Assembly: GCF_016638705.1 (NCBI RefSeq)
Contig: NZ_CP067341.1
Span: 4,281,501-4,345,500 of the forward strand
Source: Lysinibacillus agricola
GTDB lineage: Bacteria; Bacillota; Bacilli; Bacillales_A; Planococcaceae
Reading direction: 5' to 3'
Length of the DNA: 64,000 nt
Part shown: piece by piece, positions 27,469 to 36,649 of the stretch
Numbering within the stretch: position 1 is the first letter of the stretch
Layout: each line of letters begins with the position of its first letter
Made by a program: the position numbers and the translations under genes
The notes under the pieces: model-generated
Database searches by the model: none
Told to the model about the DNA's origin: nothing
Seen by the model: the letters and a program-made list of their open reading frames with translations, nothing else

Positions 27469-27915
27469 TTATTCACTGACTTCATTTGTTTTTTCTTTAC
27501 GATAGAAAATCTCTTCATATATTACTGTCAATATAAAGGCATTCATAAAGGCAAACACTAAAAATAATGGCATACCACCAAGCTGTGGTTGTGTAAGCTC
27601 TGTACTGAATACCATTACGGTACCAATTTGTGCTAAGAAGAAAATGAAGCCAATCCCAACTTGCCATATAGGACGCTTGACTTTGCGTTTTTCGTACCAA
27701 AATATTTTTTTAAATATCTTTCGTACATCCTCAGCAATGACTAACCCTAATAAAAACAAAATCATAAAAAACACTGGTATATGATAAACACTTTTTGTGA
27801 TCCATGCAAAATCTGATAGACGGAAGAAAAGTGTAAATAACGATGCAATACTACAGGCTATCCCTAAATTTTGGAGCCACTTGCTAATTGGCAACTTCAC
27901 AACTATTACCCCCAT
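27469..27915 (-). CDS. Four-helix membrane protein, function unknown
   Basis: 148 residues I do not recognise. Predicted helices at about 18-35, 44-62, 83-103 and 112-135, separated by a basic loop (RKIFKKIFWYEKRKVKRP); the tail KEKTNEVSE is polar. ATG 27915 has no clear ribosome site; a GTG five codons further in (27900) has GGGGG 8 bases upstream and may be the true start. Monocistronic, with its own terminator, between polA and the repeat-rich gap. Confidence 0.6.
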   Translation of the reverse strand: MGVIVVKLPISKWLQNLGIACSIASLFTLFFRLSDFAWITKSVYHIPVFFMILFLLGLVIAEDVRKIFKKIFWYEKRKVKRPIWQVGIGFIFFLAQIGTVMVFSTELTQPQLGGMPLFLVFAFMNAFILTVIYEEIFYRKEKTNEVSE

Positions 27916-28150
27916 TTTTTAATTCTGAACATTATCATTCTATCAGATAATAGTCATCTACGAAACACAAAATTATAAATTTCTATTATTTTCATAACGT
28001 ATTATCGATAATTGAAAGATATTTATAAGATATGTGATTAAATTCCTAAAACCAAAATTGATAATTAAATAGTACAGAAGATTAAAATTATAACTAGATC
28101 ACTCTTAAAAAGTTTGGAATGATATTTATTGAAATGTATGCCAAGTATAA

Positions 28151-28515
28151 GTTGACCTTCGTTCCGACCGGGCGACTCCTTGGGGATTAGCGTCAAGGGC
28201 ACTGAAAAACTAAAGAAATTCATTTTTTTATATTATAAATCTGTCTTTTGTTGGATTTAGAAACTCAAAAAAGTCGATTTGCATCACATTTTTTGTGGCA
28301 AATCGACTTTTTCAGTGCCCTCGATTAGCGTCACAGATGAGACCCTGGAACGAGCCGGCAGAGGAACGAAGGCTAAAAACATCACGTCCTGTGATAACGC
28401 CTTCGTGACCAACATCGTGTTGGCCCAAGCGGCTCATTGGACGCCCTCAGGAAGCTTTGCTCTGCGCGAAAGCGAAGCGTCAGCGGCAAAGCGCCCAGTC
28501 GGAACGGAAATCAAC
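28151..28515. repeat. Repeat family B, copy B3 (reverse orientation, interrupted)
   Basis: Reads from the right end (GTTGACCTTCGTTCC...GGGCGACTCC) to the left end (GGGCGCTTTG complement, ...GGAACGGAAATCAAC). It is split at 28194 by a 128-bp insert; removing the insert and one copy of GATTAGCGTC restores a family B sequence. Confidence 0.85.
28195..28322. mobile_element. MITE-like insertion with 14-bp inverted ends and 10-bp target duplication
   Basis: Terminal repeats AGGGCACTGAAAAA (28196-28209) and its exact complement (28308-28321) enclose a non-coding body. Direct copies of GATTAGCGTC flank it at 28185-28194 and 28323-28332. The right half folds into a hairpin with AAAAAGTCGATTTGC arms. 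No transposase frame is present, so movement would need an enzyme from elsewhere. The parent IS family is not identified. Confidence 0.82.
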
Positions 28516-28600
28516 CACACGTAATAGTGACGAGCCTTAAAACCTATAACCAATATGAAAAATATCATACAAAACACCTTGCTAGTTTCATGGATAGTGT

Positions 28601-28631
28601 AAAAAAGCCGTCTCAGAAAATTTGAGACGAC
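28601..28631 (-). terminator. Terminator of hflKC
   Basis: Arms GTCGTCTCA/TGAGACGGC followed by six T on the minus strand, 33 bp after the hflC stop. Confidence 0.85.
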
Positions 28632-28663
28632 TTTATATACTAATCCCTACAAGAATAATAGTA

Positions 28664-29674
28664 TTATTTTATATAGCCAGATAATAGTTTTGCATATGGT
28701 GAAGTGGATGGCAAAATAATGACCGTATCCTCACCTACAGTTTTCTTATATGATTCTAATGTACGGTACAATGAATAGAATTCAGGGTCTTGAGAAAATG
28801 ATTTATTATAAATCTTCGCTGCTTCTGCTTCACCTTCCGCTTGAATCAATGCTCCATCCTTTTTAGCCGTTGCTAGCATTTCTTGAACCTGCTTATCTGT
28901 TTGAGCTTCGATACGGCGTTTCTGAGCGTCACCTTCAGATAGATATTTTTGTGCGATTGATTCACGCTTTGAAATCATATTCGTAAACACGGATTGCTCA
29001 TTCTCAGTTGGCAAGTCGATACGACGCATACGGACATCCACTACTTCAATTCCATACTTATCGTTTGAGAGCAATTCATTAACACGTTTAGTGACCTCGT
29101 CATTGATACTACCACGTGAAGAGTTTTCATCGTTAATAATCTCTGTATATTCTATTCGACCAAGCTCAGAACGAATAACTGAATAGATAAACTCTTCCAT
29201 ACGTGTTTCAACTTTTTCTATTGTTCCTGCATTGGAAATTAATTGCTTTGGATCTGTAATACGCCAAACTGCATAATTATCAATGATAATTCGCTTTTTA
29301 TCCTTTGTATTAATCTCCTCTTCTGAAATTTCATAGGTCATTTGATTTTTTGGTAGTTTCGTTACGGTTTGAAGAAATGGTACTTTTATTTTCAAGCCAG
29401 GCTCACTCTGAAATTTCACTACTTCCCCAAACTGTCGAACAACAGCATACTCAGATTCTTTTACAATATAAGTATTGGCAAATAAAATAATTGCTATTGC
29501 GAAGACAACTGTTAACGTCACAGCAAGAGAAAGGAATTTTTTAGGATTCAACGGGCTCTTTTTAGACATTTTAATAACATTATCCCCTGTATCACCCTCA
29601 CTAGGAGCAGTATTTTTCGATTTTCCTGATAAAAAATTTAAGAATTTGTCTAGATCCTTATTTTTTTGGTCCAT
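28664..29674 (-). CDS. hflC: Protease modulator HflC
   Basis: SPFH/prohibitin-family protein of 336 residues. A polar N-terminal extension (residues 1-45), one membrane helix at about 47-70 (FLSLAVTLTVVFAIAIILFA), the SPFH domain from SEYAVVRQFGE, and a coiled-coil part with QAEGEAEAAKIYNKSFSQDPEFYSLYRTLESYKKT, the HflC signature. With HflK it forms a membrane cage that controls FtsH in proteobacteria. The start ATG overlaps the hflK stop (TAATG), implying coupled translation. The N-terminal extension is longer than in E. coli HflC. Confidence 0.92.
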   Translation of the reverse strand: MDQKNKDLDKFLNFLSGKSKNTAPSEGDTGDNVIKMSKKSPLNPKKFLSLAVTLTVVFAIAIILFANTYIVKESEYAVVRQFGEVVKFQSEPGLKIKVPFLQTVTKLPKNQMTYEISEEEINTKDKKRIIIDNYAVWRITDPKQLISNAGTIEKVETRMEEFIYSVIRSELGRIEYTEIINDENSSRGSINDEVTKRVNELLSNDKYGIEVVDVRMRRIDLPTENEQSVFTNMISKRESIAQKYLSEGDAQKRRIEAQTDKQVQEMLATAKKDGALIQAEGEAEAAKIYNKSFSQDPEFYSLYRTLESYKKTVGEDTVIILPSTSPYAKLLSGYIK

Positions 29675-30642
29675 TAGTTACCGCTCCCCTCTTTTTTCTC
29701 TGTTGGTGTCTCCTGTGCTGCAGGTTGCAATGCTTGAAGAGGCAAGTATTTCATCGTACTACCATCATCATTCATAATGTAAATTTGCGCTTTAGGTAAA
29801 ACATTTTCAAGCGTTTCTAAAATTAAACGCTCGCGTGTAATCTGTTGATTGCCCTTATATTGCTCATACATTTTATTAAAGACAGCTACATCACCTTGAG
29901 CCTGCTCGATACGCGCTGTTTTTTCACCTTGAGCCTTCGAGATAATAGCATCCTTTTCACCTTGAGCCTCATTAGTACGCTGATTCGCATATTTTTCTGC
30001 TTCATTTATTTTTGTATTTTTCATTTCACGTGCATCAGTAACCGCTGTAAATGCCGCTCGCACATCTGTATTTGGTAATTCAACATCCTGTAGTTTTACC
30101 CCTAAAACACTTATCCCAATATCGTATTTTTCAATAAGAGAAACGAGTAAGTCTCTTGATTTTGCTTCTATGTCCGCTTTTCCCTCAGTTAACGCAGCAT
30201 CGACTTTGGAACTTCCGATAATGGATCGAATCGCACTCGACGTAGCGCTATGTAATATTTTTTCTGGATCTTGTGAGTTGAATAAATATTTGTTCGGTTC
30301 TGTAATTTTCCATTGAACTACAAGGTCTGTTAAAACAATATTTTCATCCCCTGTAATCATTTTCGTTTCAGCATCGTAATCTTCCAATTCACCTTTTTTA
30401 TTTTGCTTATAGCCAAACTGCAAACTAAATGTTTCCTTCGATAAAACCTCAACTGATTGTACAGGCCAAGGTAATTTAAAATGTAAACCTGGTTCTGTTA
30501 CTGTATCATCGGCACGGCCGAATGTAATGACAACTGCTTGTTCTGATTCATCTACCGTGTACCACGATGTAAAAACTGCAATAAGTGCAACTATGCCGAA
30601 AATGCCAAGTCCCACCATCATTAGTGACCTTTTCACACTCAT
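29674..30642 (-). CDS. hflK: Protease modulator HflK
   Basis: 322 residues from ATG 30642 (GGGAGG 8 bases upstream); the upstream frame to 30702 has no ribosome site. One N-terminal helix (MMVGLGIFGIVALIAVFTSWY), SPFH core starting VDESEQAVVITFGR with GLHFKLPWPVQSVEVL, and a long helical region rich in NEAQGEKDAI/AQGEKTAR repeats, ending in a Gln/Glu-rich tail. Partner of HflC in one operon. No ftsH is nearby. Confidence 0.92.
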   Translation of the reverse strand: MSVKRSLMMVGLGIFGIVALIAVFTSWYTVDESEQAVVITFGRADDTVTEPGLHFKLPWPVQSVEVLSKETFSLQFGYKQNKKGELEDYDAETKMITGDENIVLTDLVVQWKITEPNKYLFNSQDPEKILHSATSSAIRSIIGSSKVDAALTEGKADIEAKSRDLLVSLIEKYDIGISVLGVKLQDVELPNTDVRAAFTAVTDAREMKNTKINEAEKYANQRTNEAQGEKDAIISKAQGEKTARIEQAQGDVAVFNKMYEQYKGNQQITRERLILETLENVLPKAQIYIMNDDGSTMKYLPLQALQPAAQETPTEKKEGSGN

Positions 30643-30771
30643 GTCGAATCCTCCCTTATACTTAGTACTATAGTTTACGAGATACTTTATAAAAAGTTTC
30701 AAAATATTTTAATAAACTAATACTTTAATTTTAGGCAGTTTGACATATGGTACATTTTTTATTTGGAAAAT

Positions 30772-30802
30772 AAAAAACCCTGTTACCATTTAAGGCAACA
30801 GG
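30772..30802 (-). terminator. Terminator of the lrgAB-like operon
   Basis: Arms CCTGTT-GCC/GGT-AACAGG and a T-run on the minus strand; it overlaps the last codons of the lrgB-like gene. Confidence 0.8.
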
Positions 30803-31503
30803 ATATTGACAACTAGATGTTCCAATGCTGGGAAAAATGTTGTTGTTAAAACAATACTAATTAATGCAGCTACGATCATAGCAAGACTTGCAAAAGTACC
30901 TTCAAGCTCACCAAACTCAAACGCTTTAGAAGTACCTGTACCGTGGGCTCCCATTCCCAGCATTAAACCTCTAGAAGAAGGTCTGTGAAAACGACATACT
31001 TTAATAACTAACGGTGCAATCAGACTTCCTAAAATACCCGTTGCCATAACAAAAACGGCTGTCAGCGTAGGAGAGCCACCAATCATATTGGAAATATCCA
31101 TCGCGATTGGTGTAGTGACTGAACGCGGTACTAAGCTATGCACAAGCTCATCATTTAATCCAACTACTACGGCAATTATAAATGATGATGTAATGGCAAC
31201 CGCAGATCCAACTGCAATACTTAGAAAAATTTCAAAGGCATGTTTCTTTAATAGGTTAAAATTTTTATAAATTGGTACAGCAAATGCAACTGTTGCTGGA
31301 CCTAGTAAATTTGTTAAAATATTGGCTCCTGCATTAAAGGATTTATAGGATGTACCTGTTAGTAGCAAAATGATAATTATAACTAACGGTGTAATCAGTA
31401 TAGGTGTTAGCCATTCCTTCTTATACTTTTTATAAAACATTTTACTAATATAAAAAATTGCAATAGTACCAAGTAAACTTAAGATAGCTATTAAAAAGCT
31501 CAT
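30790..31503 (-). CDS. LrgB/CidB family membrane protein
   Basis: 237 residues with about six helices, the LrgB hallmark GLNDELVHSLVPRSVTTPIAMD near residues 113-134 and GMGAHGTGTSKAFEFGELEG near 190-209. LrgB-type proteins work with LrgA/CidA in murein hydrolase control or, as shown for some members, in pyruvate or 3-hydroxypropionate transport. Its ATG overlaps the stop of the LrgA-like gene (ATGA), so they are translated together. Which of the paralogous pairs it matches (LrgAB, CidAB, YwbHG) cannot be decided here. Confidence 0.88.
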   Translation of the reverse strand: MSFLIAILSLLGTIAIFYISKMFYKKYKKEWLTPILITPLVIIIILLLTGTSYKSFNAGANILTNLLGPATVAFAVPIYKNFNLLKKHAFEIFLSIAVGSAVAITSSFIIAVVVGLNDELVHSLVPRSVTTPIAMDISNMIGGSPTLTAVFVMATGILGSLIAPLVIKVCRFHRPSSRGLMLGMGAHGTGTSKAFEFGELEGTFASLAMIVAALISIVLTTTFFPALEHLVVNILLP

Positions 31504-31868
31504 GCAGTATCACCTTTCTTTCGTTGCTCTAGCCATTGTGCTGTGAAACCTGTTGCAAACATAACAACAATAGCACTCACTACAATAACAAGCACAACCT
31601 TCACACCTTGCACACCGAATAGTGCATCATAGTCGATTACTCCGATAGCAGATGGAATGAAAAATAGTAATAACTCACTAAGTAATAAACCTGCACCTAG
31701 CTCAATCCATTCAAGCTTAATAATATGAAACTGTAAAAGTAAAAACAATAAGACTAGTCCAATTATGCTCCCTGGAATCGGCAAGTGAAGTAGACGTGCA
31801 ATACTATTTCCAACAAATAATAGTATATAAAGATAGCCGATTTGCACGATACTTTTGACGATTTTCAT
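31500..31868 (-). CDS. LrgA/CidA family holin-like protein
   Basis: 122 residues and four membrane helices, with the family motif LLHLPIPGSIIGLVLLFLLL and the following LLLSELLLFFIPSAIGV. I use the second ATG (31868), because AGAAGG is 6 bases before it, while the first (31874) has the ribosome site abutting. First gene of a two-gene operon with the LrgB-like protein. No LytTR or LysR regulator of such operons is adjacent. Confidence 0.88.
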   Translation of the reverse strand: MKIVKSIVQIGYLYILLFVGNSIARLLHLPIPGSIIGLVLLFLLLQFHIIKLEWIELGAGLLLSELLLFFIPSAIGVIDYDALFGVQGVKVVLVIVVSAIVVMFATGFTAQWLEQRKKGDTA

Positions 31869-31928
31869 GGTCATCCTTCTTTCAATTTTTTATCCCGCTT
31901 TTACGGTCAGTAATATAGATCACTTCTT

Positions 31929-32013
31929 GATTAATTTCACCTTGGCATAATTGCGTCAGGAGGCATTATCTTCATTCAGTAGGTGTTTGGACACCTACTG
32001 AATGAAGATAATG
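31929..32013 (+). repeat. Repeat family A, copy A2 (short form)
   Basis: Keeps the first hairpin (TTTCACCTTGGCATAATTG, weakened), GCGTCAGGAGGC and helix 3, which here is a perfect 23-bp stem (31964-31986 with 31991-32013, loop TTGG). Helix 2 is absent. It lies about 60 bp upstream of the lrgA-like start. Confidence 0.8.
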
Positions 32014-32125
32014 TGGGCTAATTAACTGAACGATAAGCGCGATTGGTTCTACTAACAAGTACACTGATTATTAGTTGAATATTATGCTACTATACTTTAC
32101 ACCTATTTGCGTTACGTGTAAAACA

Positions 32126-32166
32126 GAAAAAGAATCTACCACCAAAAACTTTGGCAATAGATTCTT
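32126..32166 (-). terminator. Probable terminator of phoPR
   Basis: Minus-strand arms AAGAATCTA/TAGATTCTT followed by more T, about 160 bp after the phoR stop. Nothing coding is seen between. Confidence 0.65.
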
Positions 32167-32327
32167 CCTTCTATGACGATAGCTAAGCAGCACAATCAAA
32201 AAATCTTCATGCATATAAGTAAAGATTTCTTAGCCAATTTATAGTCTTATCAATTATATAGGGGGTTTCTATTAATAAGTATAAGCCCCCATTGTGAATC
32301 TAAAATTGTGCTATTGTAAAGAAATCG

Positions 32328-33863
32328 TTAATTTTTCGGGATCATGACAATCATTTTTGTGCCTACGCTAACTTCACTTTCTACTTGAATGCGACCATGA
32401 TGCGCCTCTACTAAGTGTTTAACAATAGCAAGCCCTAAACCTGTTCCCCCAGAATTCCGGCTTCGCGCACGATCCACACGATAAAATCGTTCAAAGACAC
32501 GGGCTATTTCATGCTTTTCAATCCCTATACCCTGATCCTCTATTTCAATAATGCCGTACGTTTCATTTTCCTTTAATCGAATTGTAACGGTTGTATTTTC
32601 TGGCGAGTACGTAATGGCATTGGTAATTAAATTAGTGACAATTTGAATGATACGATTCGCATCACCCATAACCTGGACATCACGTTCTATATCAACATGA
32701 AAGCTCATATTTTTCTCATCTAGACGAGGTCCTGTCAGCTCTGCTCCACGTATAAGTACATCTTGCAAGCCCATCGGCATTATATTAACGGTAAAACCAT
32801 GCTGTTCAATTTTCGATAACTCTAGTAAGTCCTGGATTAGCATCTGTAGACGGTTACTTTCTTTATAAATGATCTCTAAAAAAGATAGCAACATTTTTTC
32901 GTCCTTATAGGCCCCATCAAGTAAAGTTTCCGAAAAACCTTTAATAGATGTAATAGGTGTACGCAATTCATGAGATACATTGGCCACAAAGTCCTTACGA
33001 ATCTGCTCTAAACGAACAAGCTCCGTAATATCGTGCATAACAATAACGACACCAAGCCATCGACCATGATCTCCTATAACAGGTGCTCCATACACTTCCT
33101 TATTATAAAGCTCCTGTTGGACCTCCATTTTAATTTGTTGTCGATAAGGCATTTCTGTTAGAAACACATGGTCGATAAACTGCTCCATTGATTTAGGTAA
33201 ACCTATAGTACGAAAGACTTTTCCTTGCACATCGTCAATTTGCATACCGAAACGCTCTAAAAATACACGGTTCACGATAGATATATTCCCCTCACGTCCA
33301 ATCATCATGAGGGAACTTCCCATGTTTTCAATTAACGTTTTAAGCCTTTCCTCTTCTACCTCACGAATCGTCGTAATATCCTGTAAATTACGCGCTAAAA
33401 TATTGATAGAGTGACTAAGTGGCATCATACGTTCATGCTCATTTTCATGGGCACGTGCACGATAATTTCCCTTTGCCAGCTCAAGTGCTGTATCTGTTAC
33501 GTTATCAATAGGAGCGGTGAAATTTCGAATCATATAGCGACAGACAACAGCTATTAATATAAGCGTGATTGTAAACAAAATCGCTAGCACTACATAAACT
33601 CGTGCACGAACATTCGATAATATTGTGTCCTTTGCTTCAATGTTTTGAGCAGTATACAGTGCCTCTTTATCTTCCTTAGATAGTTCAATCTTTCGTTCAT
33701 CTAATACTTGACTGATGGATTCTTGCATCTGCGAACTCGCCTGCTCATTGTACTGTTCTATATAAACAGGAAAAAGCTGACCTATAACAATCATTAGGAC
33801 AGCTAGTATCGTTCCAAGCAATAGCATGAATGTCAAGAATAAGCGGTTGCTCATTGATTTCAT
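32328..33863 (-). CDS. phoR: Sensor histidine kinase PhoR
   Basis: 511 residues. Two helices (about 8-32 and 87-112) enclose a short extracytoplasmic part of roughly 55 residues; then HAMP, a PAS domain (about 175-270), the HisKA box FVANVSHELRTPITSIKGF with phospho-His, and HATPase with NLITNAITYSP (N box), GIGIEKHEIARVF and GGTGLGLAIVKH (G boxes). It senses phosphate limitation through PhoP in Bacillus. The sensor loop is shorter than in B. subtilis PhoR (579 residues), so signal input may differ. ATGA overlap with phoP. Confidence 0.9.
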   Translation of the reverse strand: MKSMSNRLFLTFMLLLGTILAVLMIVIGQLFPVYIEQYNEQASSQMQESISQVLDERKIELSKEDKEALYTAQNIEAKDTILSNVRARVYVVLAILFTITLILIAVVCRYMIRNFTAPIDNVTDTALELAKGNYRARAHENEHERMMPLSHSINILARNLQDITTIREVEEERLKTLIENMGSSLMMIGREGNISIVNRVFLERFGMQIDDVQGKVFRTIGLPKSMEQFIDHVFLTEMPYRQQIKMEVQQELYNKEVYGAPVIGDHGRWLGVVIVMHDITELVRLEQIRKDFVANVSHELRTPITSIKGFSETLLDGAYKDEKMLLSFLEIIYKESNRLQMLIQDLLELSKIEQHGFTVNIMPMGLQDVLIRGAELTGPRLDEKNMSFHVDIERDVQVMGDANRIIQIVTNLITNAITYSPENTTVTIRLKENETYGIIEIEDQGIGIEKHEIARVFERFYRVDRARSRNSGGTGLGLAIVKHLVEAHHGRIQVESEVSVGTKMIVMIPKN

Positions 33864-34576
33864 GTCGTCTTCGGCTCCTCAAATTTATAGCCAAGGCCGC
33901 GAATTGTTTTGATGAACATCGGCTTACGGCTATTTTCCTCGATTTTATCGCGAAGGTGGCTAATGTGTACATCCACAATTCGAGTATCGCCAGCAAAATC
34001 ATACTTCCATACAGCACTTAATAGCTGATCACGCGTTAAAACACGGTTTTTATTTTCAAGTAAGTAAATGAGTAACTCAAATTCCTTTGGTGTAAATTCC
34101 AGCGCCTCATCTTGTAAAAACACTTCAAAACGCTCAGGAAAGACACGCAATTGTCCAAACTCATACATTTTCTCTTTAGGCACATTCTTATCTTCTGCCA
34201 CAACATTTTGTGTAAAACGTCTTAATACAGCCTTTACCCGCGCTAACACTTCGCGTGGACTAAAAGGCTTCGTCATATAATCATCTGCCCCTAGCTCTAG
34301 ACCAAGTACTTTGTCGAACTCGTCATCCTTTGCTGTTAACATAATAATAGGTGTATTCATACGTTGTTGACGAATTTGTTTACATACCTCCATACCATCA
34401 AGCCTTGGAAGCATCAAATCTAATAGAATTAAATCTGGCTGTAAGTCAATTGCCTTATCAAGCCCTTCTTGACCATCTGCAGCTGTTTCTACAACATAGC
34501 CAGCCTGCTCTAAATTATATTTCAATAATGTCGCAATAGAAAATTCATCTTCTACAACTAAAATCGTTTTTGTCAT
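33860..34576 (-). CDS. phoP: Response regulator PhoP
   Basis: OmpR-type regulator of 238 residues. Receiver: acidic pair in VVEDEFS, phospho-acceptor Asp in DLILLDLMLPRLDGM, conserved Lys in YMTKPFSPRE. C-terminal winged helix with LEFTPKEFELLIYLLENKNRVLTRDQLL and VDVHISHLRDKIE. Overlaps phoR by 4 bases and precedes it in one operon. phoP-phoR just downstream of mdh matches B. subtilis. Confidence 0.94.
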   Translation of the reverse strand: MTKTILVVEDEFSIATLLKYNLEQAGYVVETAADGQEGLDKAIDLQPDLILLDLMLPRLDGMEVCKQIRQQRMNTPIIMLTAKDDEFDKVLGLELGADDYMTKPFSPREVLARVKAVLRRFTQNVVAEDKNVPKEKMYEFGQLRVFPERFEVFLQDEALEFTPKEFELLIYLLENKNRVLTRDQLLSAVWKYDFAGDTRIVDVHISHLRDKIEENSRKPMFIKTIRGLGYKFEEPKTT

Positions 34577-34619
34577 GTGTTATGCCTCCGATAGTGATTT
34601 GAAACCCCCATTTCAAATC

Positions 34620-35069
34620 TCAAGACGTCAATAATGCAATAGGTGGCGTCACTAGCAATGTACCTTCAATCACAAGTTGCTTTTTCTCATTATATGAGTG
34701 CACAGATACAGTAATTGTATTTTGTATTTTATTTACTTCTGTTACCTCTAAAAGCGTATCAAACAATTCATAATGATAGAGAGGTCCTAAATATTTTAAA
34801 TGTTGCTCAATAATTCGTGCACCTGGTCCAGGTATATACTTTGACACAGCTGACGTAATAATACCATTTAACATGATCGTTGGTACGATTGGCTTTTGAA
34901 AAGGTGTCATCGCAGCATAATCATGTTGAATATAAAGCGGATTACTATCATTTGTAAGCCCTAAATAAAGCAATAAATCCTTATCTTCTATCTTTTCGGT
35001 AATATGAATTTTCTCGCCAACTGTAATTTCGTCAATAGTGAGACCAAGCTTACTGTTTTTTTGAAGCAA
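34620..35069 (-). CDS. MaoC-like hot-dog dehydratase domain protein
   Basis: Single hot-dog domain protein, about 149 residues from a TTG at 35069 with AAAGGGG 11 bases upstream; the frame continues to ATG 35162 but that part (KIKWLFCFSLYFWNK) has no ribosome site. The MaoC hydratase motif is GLTNDSNPLYIQHDYA (Asp/His pair of R-specific enoyl-CoA hydratases) with FQKPIVPTIMLNGIITS. It may hydrate 2-enoyl-thioesters, perhaps in fatty acid metabolism; substrate unknown. Between mdh and phoP on the same strand. Confidence 0.75.
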   Translation of the reverse strand: MLQKNSKLGLTIDEITVGEKIHITEKIEDKDLLLYLGLTNDSNPLYIQHDYAAMTPFQKPIVPTIMLNGIITSAVSKYIPGPGARIIEQHLKYLGPLYHYELFDTLLEVTEVNKIQNTITVSVHSYNEKKQLVIEGTLLVTPPIALLTS

Positions 35070-35250
35070 AAATACGCCAACCCCTTTTCTATCATATACC
35101 TTCATAGTATCAATTTTATTCCAAAAGTACAACGAAAAGCAGAATAACCATTTTATCTTCATTTAGCATTTTTTTATTTGTAACAAATAGAACGCGACAG
35201 CTACCATTACACCAAAGCGAAATTGATAAAAGTTTACTACCAAAACGTGG

Positions 35251-35343
35251 GGTTGATTTCCGTTCCACGCCACTCGCTTTGCAAAAGAGTCATACTTTAA
35301 TTAATATGACACTTTAATTTCATTGACATAATAGTTTTTCAAC
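35251..35343. repeat. Repeat family C, copy C3
   Basis: Starts GGTTGATTTCCGTTCCACGC, then CACTCGCTTTGC, and ends with TTCATTGACATAATAGTTTT as in C2. The right palindrome arm is lost. Between the MaoC-like gene and mdh. Confidence 0.7.
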
Positions 35344-35348
35344 AACAT

Positions 35349-35380
35349 AAAATCGAGTAGGAATGAATCCCACTCGATTT
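35349..35380 (-). terminator. Terminator of mdh
   Basis: Arms AAATCGAGT/ACTCGATTT with inner GGGATT/AATCCC-like pairing, 13 bp after the stop on the minus strand. Confidence 0.75.
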
Positions 35381-35392
35381 CATAAACTTTTA

Positions 35393-36331
35393 TTAAGCTA
35401 AAACTTTCATAACGTCGCGGACAGCCTCTGCCGATTTATCTAAAGCTGCCTTTTCATTGTCTGTTAATTCAAGTTCGAAGATTTTTTCGATACCATTTGC
35501 TCCAAGTAATGTCGGAACACCTAAATATAAATCATTGTAGCCATATTCGCCCTCTAAGTATGCGATAGATGGAAGTATACGTTTTTGGTCTTTAATGATA
35601 GCTTCCGCCATTTCAATAAGTGCCGCCGAAGGAGCATAATATGCAGAACCATTACCAAGGAGGTTAACGATTTCAGCACCACCGTTACGTGTACGATCAA
35701 CAATCTCTTCAAGACGATCAGCCGGGATTAATGTTTCTAATGGAATACCACCCGCGAATGAGTAACGAGTAAGTGGCACCATTGTATCACCATGACCACC
35801 TAAAACAAAACCAGTGATGTCTTTTACTGAGATATTAAGCTCTTCAGCAACAAACGCACAGAAACGAGCCGTATCAAGAACTCCTGATTGACCGATTACA
35901 CGATTTTTAGGGAAACCAGTTTCTTTGTAAACAGTGTAAGTCATTGCATCAACTGGGTTTGTAAGAACGAGGATTGTTGCATTTGGTGAGTAATTCGCAA
36001 TTTCCTTGGAAACAGCTTTCATAACACCTTGGTTAATTTGAACAAGATCGTCACGGCTCATACCTGGTTTACGAGCAACACCAGCAGTGATGATTACTAC
36101 ATCTGAATCTGCAGTATCCGCATAATTGGAAGTACCTTTAACATAAGAATCATAGCCTTGCACTGGTGCAGCTTCCCACATATCTAGAGCTTTACCTTTT
36201 GTTGGGTTTTCAGCTTGTGGGATATCCACTAACACTACATCACCAAGTTCTTTTTGAGCTGCTAAAAATGCTGCAGTAGCGCCAGTAAAACCGCTACCGA
36301 TTACTGAGATTTTTTTTCGTTTCAGAGACAT
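35393..36331 (-). CDS. mdh: Malate dehydrogenase
   Basis: 312 residues of the LDH-like MDH group; oxidises malate to oxaloacetate with NAD. NAD-binding [13 protein letters not shown] with acidic VLVDI after strand 2, active loop [10 protein letters not shown], substrate Arg in that loop, catalytic His in [10 protein letters not shown]. Ribosome site AAAGGAG. In B. subtilis mdh follows citZ-icd; here the order is kept, but a family A repeat and the icd terminator lie between icd and mdh, so mdh likely has its own promoter. Confidence 0.97.
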   Translation of the reverse strand: MSLKRKKISVIGSGFTGATAAFLAAQKELGDVVLVDIPQAENPTKGKALDMWEAAPVQGYDSYVKGTSNYADTADSDVVIITAGVARKPGMSRDDLVQINQGVMKAVSKEIANYSPNATILVLTNPVDAMTYTVYKETGFPKNRVIGQSGVLDTARFCAFVAEELNISVKDITGFVLGGHGDTMVPLTRYSFAGGIPLETLIPADRLEEIVDRTRNGGAEIVNLLGNGSAYYAPSAALIEMAEAIIKDQKRILPSIAYLEGEYGYNDLYLGVPTLLGANGIEKIFELELTDNEKAALDKSAEAVRDVMKVLA

Positions 36332-36363
36332 TCGAATACGCTCCTTTAAAATTAGGTTTTATA

Positions 36364-36490
36364 ATCAATTATGCCTCGGCATAATTGCGTCAGGAATCGG
36401 CTTTGTGCAAGCACAAAGCACTCCTTTCCGATTCCGTGACATCCGCCGGAGGCTTCTTTCAGCGGTTGTTTAAACACCCACTGAAAGAAA
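36364..36490 (+). repeat. Repeat family A, copy A3 (compact form)
   Basis: Clearest copy: hairpin 1 ATCAATTATGCCTCGGCATA, helix 2 GGAATCGG/CCGATTCC enclosing CTTTGTGC/GCACAAAG, linker GTGACATCCGCCGGAGGC, helix 3 CTTTCAGCGG/CCCACTGAAAG. Its end is about 30 bases upstream of the mdh start codon, on the 5' UTR side. Confidence 0.88.
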
Positions 36491-36492
36491 TT

Positions 36493-36522
36493 AAAAAAGG
36501 GAGGAGAATAAATTCTCCTCCC
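36493..36522 (-). terminator. Terminator of icd
   Basis: Perfect 10-bp arms GGGAGGAGAA/TTCTCCTCCC with six T on the minus strand; directly followed by repeat A3. Confidence 0.88.
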
Positions 36523-36649
36523 TCGATTAAACAAGTTCATCGTAAATATTTTATTAAGCTAAGGTCAATAGAAATTTACATTTCACCCTAATTATATCGG
36601 CAGAATATACTTCCGCTTTAACTATAATTTCTATTTTTAGAATAGAAAA

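Noticed and set aside
28279..28524. Protein-coding frame of 81 codons across the MITE end and repeat B3
   Set aside because: It runs through the MITE end, a target duplication and family B, has no ribosome site and changes frame in other copies.
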